64,000 nucleotides of DNA from Parasponia andersonii (Eukaryota; Streptophyta; Magnoliopsida; Rosales; Cannabaceae). Numbering within the stretch: the stretch's first letter is position 1; every line of letters begins with the position of its first letter. A program made the translations under genes and the position numbers. The notes beneath the pieces are model-generated. The model had not been told where the DNA came from. It saw only the letters and a list, made by a program, of their open reading frames with translations, and made no database searches. This document shows positions 62,101-64,000 of the stretch, one piece after another. The stretch is taken from the NCBI GenBank assembly GCA_002914805.1, contig JXTB01000261.1, positions 441,290 through 505,289 of the forward strand. The letters are read 5' to 3'.

Positions 62101-64000
62101 AGTATAAAAAGTGTCGCTGGTCTAATCACACTGTTAAGTAGATATGTACTATTTTATCTTACATGAGATATGGTTACACCTATAAAATTAAACGTGAATT
62201 GATTCACAAGTCATTTATCTATTTGAATTATAACCACAAAAGCATTGTATTGATGTGTCTGCATCTAGTACTAGTACTACATATAATAGTGACATATTAA
62301 TTCCACAGCTTGATGATGATGATATATAGTAGCAAGCTGCTAGCTTGCTAGCAACCATGCATTATATAACTTGTTCTGCACATATGATATATATATATAT
62401 ATATATATATATAAACACATTACACACTATATAAACACAAAATAACAAATGTATATAAAAACACTGCAAATGGGTAACAACGAGAACATGTAGGTGGACA
62501 GTGGGGCCACAATGTAAGGCAAAGGGGGACAAATAATATTAGCAAAATATCAAAAACCCAAAAATTTGGTTGAAATGGAAAAATATTGGAACAAATTTAA
62601 TAAAATGAATGGATCAGCTAGGCGAGACTACCCAAATAATTCCTTTTTCAAGTGTAACTGTGTATTGTGTAAGGTGTGGCCATAGTGGGGGCGGCAAGGC
62701 AATAGCTCAGCTAATAATTCTGCACCTGCCTCCATAAGAACCAGCATAGTATACAGTTCACAGACACCATTCCCTTCATATTCTATACATTATTTTCTCT
62801 AGACCTCTTTTTTTTCTCCTTTTTTTTTCTCATTTTGTTATTTCTAAAAATAAATAAAGTAATAATAAAGTACCCCACTCTAATATTATTTAGTCTAGCT
62901 ACATACGAAAAACTGCGTGCCCTAGCTAGCTATATAGTGCCCTATACATATACGTTTCTCTTTTCTCTATGTGAAACCGTTGGACCTTTCCCTCTCAGCT
63001 GATCAGCTTGCTGTTAGATCGCTTTCCTTCTTCATAACTTAAATAGGTACCTTTATGTATAGGATTTCTACTCAGCTGATCATATGTATAATAGGTAGCT
63101 CTTATTAAGTAGTGATCATGTTTTTGTGGGTAGTACTAATAGTAATAGCTAGCATATTATAAGATAACACTGTATTGTGTATAGCTTTAATTTCTCTCCT
63201 TCTTTTGTACCCTTTCACTGCAACTATATCATTATGTGAGCAAAGTTATTATAGCGCGTATCTGCCAACCTGTAATCCGCCTTTAGTTTCTTTATTCGTT
63301 ATTGACTTTATTACAGTTTGTGATGTGCGTTCAAATAAAGCAACACCCCAACATTTAACCTATCCCTTTGGTCTTTCGGTTAATTAGTACATATGATGAA
63401 ATTTGTATCGTAATAATTTCTTAATCTTATATCATGGTTAATTAGTTATAATTCTCGTTATCTAGCTAGCTCGTTAATTGCTTCCGTAGTTAATCTCGTT
63501 CTATGTTTATGACTAAAATATTCCACACCCTGTAATCATGAGTTACTTTACTCTGCCTTTCGAGTTACTCTATTCATAATTGATTCCCTGGAGATCTTGC
63601 AAAGCCGCCGTACATAATTAGTCCTAATTTATTATCCAACTCTGGAAAACTAACTGAGATGGCATCATATATATGAGAATTAACTGATGTATTTGATAGG
63701 GTACGAAGTGCACCAAGTTATTACGAGCAATGCTACGGTGTATCATCTGTGTCGAACACCCGCACAAGGAATCAATTTTTTAGTAGGAGTTAATAATTAA
63801 TAAACTAGGTCACACTATGTTTCGTTATAGACTTCTAGAAACAAATTGACACAACGATATAGAATTACTCGAATATTACTATAAACAATATATTATAATA
63901 GTAATATATATATATATATGTAATTAAATTAGATATATGTATAAATAATTCCATGAATAAAAAAAAAGCAGGAACAGATTCGATATATATATATATCATA
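59177..64000. other. Intergenic DNA upstream of the B3 gene
   Basis: No gene is supported. It is AT-rich with many short TA runs (60069-60088, 61206-61217, 61231-61245, 62388-62413, 63905-63919) and a (CT) run at 61478-61499. The stretch at 60970-61055 and that at 62640-62770 are less AT-rich than their surroundings and could be regulatory or conserved non-coding DNA, but I recognise no specific element. Confidence 0.5.

Noticed and set aside
62300-62330. 'ttccacagctt' resembling the start of miR396
   Set aside because: Only the first 11 bases agree and no hairpin partner is visible.
1-64000. CRISPR arrays, prokaryotic operons, tRNA or rRNA genes
   Set aside because: The tandem arrays lack repeat-spacer structure, the sequence is plant nuclear, and no tRNA or rRNA signature was found by reading.

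Overview
This window is nuclear DNA from a flowering plant, most likely a eudicot. It is strongly AT-rich, with plant-specific transposon families, long microsatellites and one B3-domain transcription factor of the NGATHA group. The family and genus cannot be fixed from the sequence. Two runs of N (492-1032 and 52081-52869) are assembly gaps. Apart from the B3 gene I find no intact host gene and no tRNA, rRNA or microRNA gene that I can support.

Layout. 1-6497 is the 3' part of an Athila-type Ty3/gypsy element ending in a long LTR. 6498-about 21000 looks like the remains of one large Mutator-like DNA transposon (MULE): a DUF1985-type accessory gene on the plus strand (6498-7560) faces a MuDR-type transposase on the minus strand (about 20450-18184), with iterated 'gagcgacc' motifs between and around them. 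The Athila element sits inside the DUF1985 gene. A Copia-like LTR (10637-12205) and a roughly 4 kb Tekay-like solo LTR (13306-17320) lie inside the MULE, the latter splitting a 130-135 bp tandem array. 22783-31090 holds a decayed minus-strand Copia element flanked by two related LINE 3' fragments. 31689-50203 contains two homologous direct repeats (A and B). A was hit by Reina-like gypsy fragments. B was hit by a MITE, which was itself hit by a near-complete SIRE-like Copia element (39616-49507).

50204-64000 is the gene-bearing part. A single-exon NGATHA-like gene lies on the minus strand at 57097-55574, with intergenic DNA, microsatellites and one MITE copy on either side. Its product should be a nuclear B3 repressor-type transcription factor acting in lateral-organ and gynoecium growth. 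A TATA box beside a TGGGCC element about 700 bp upstream suggests TCP-type control, in line with the known TCP-NGATHA module.

I see no clearly new biological system. The points most worth a second look are the NGATHA N-terminal extension and upstream leader, the composite MULE with its iterated motif, and the datable nesting of MITE, SIRE-like element and duplicated segment.
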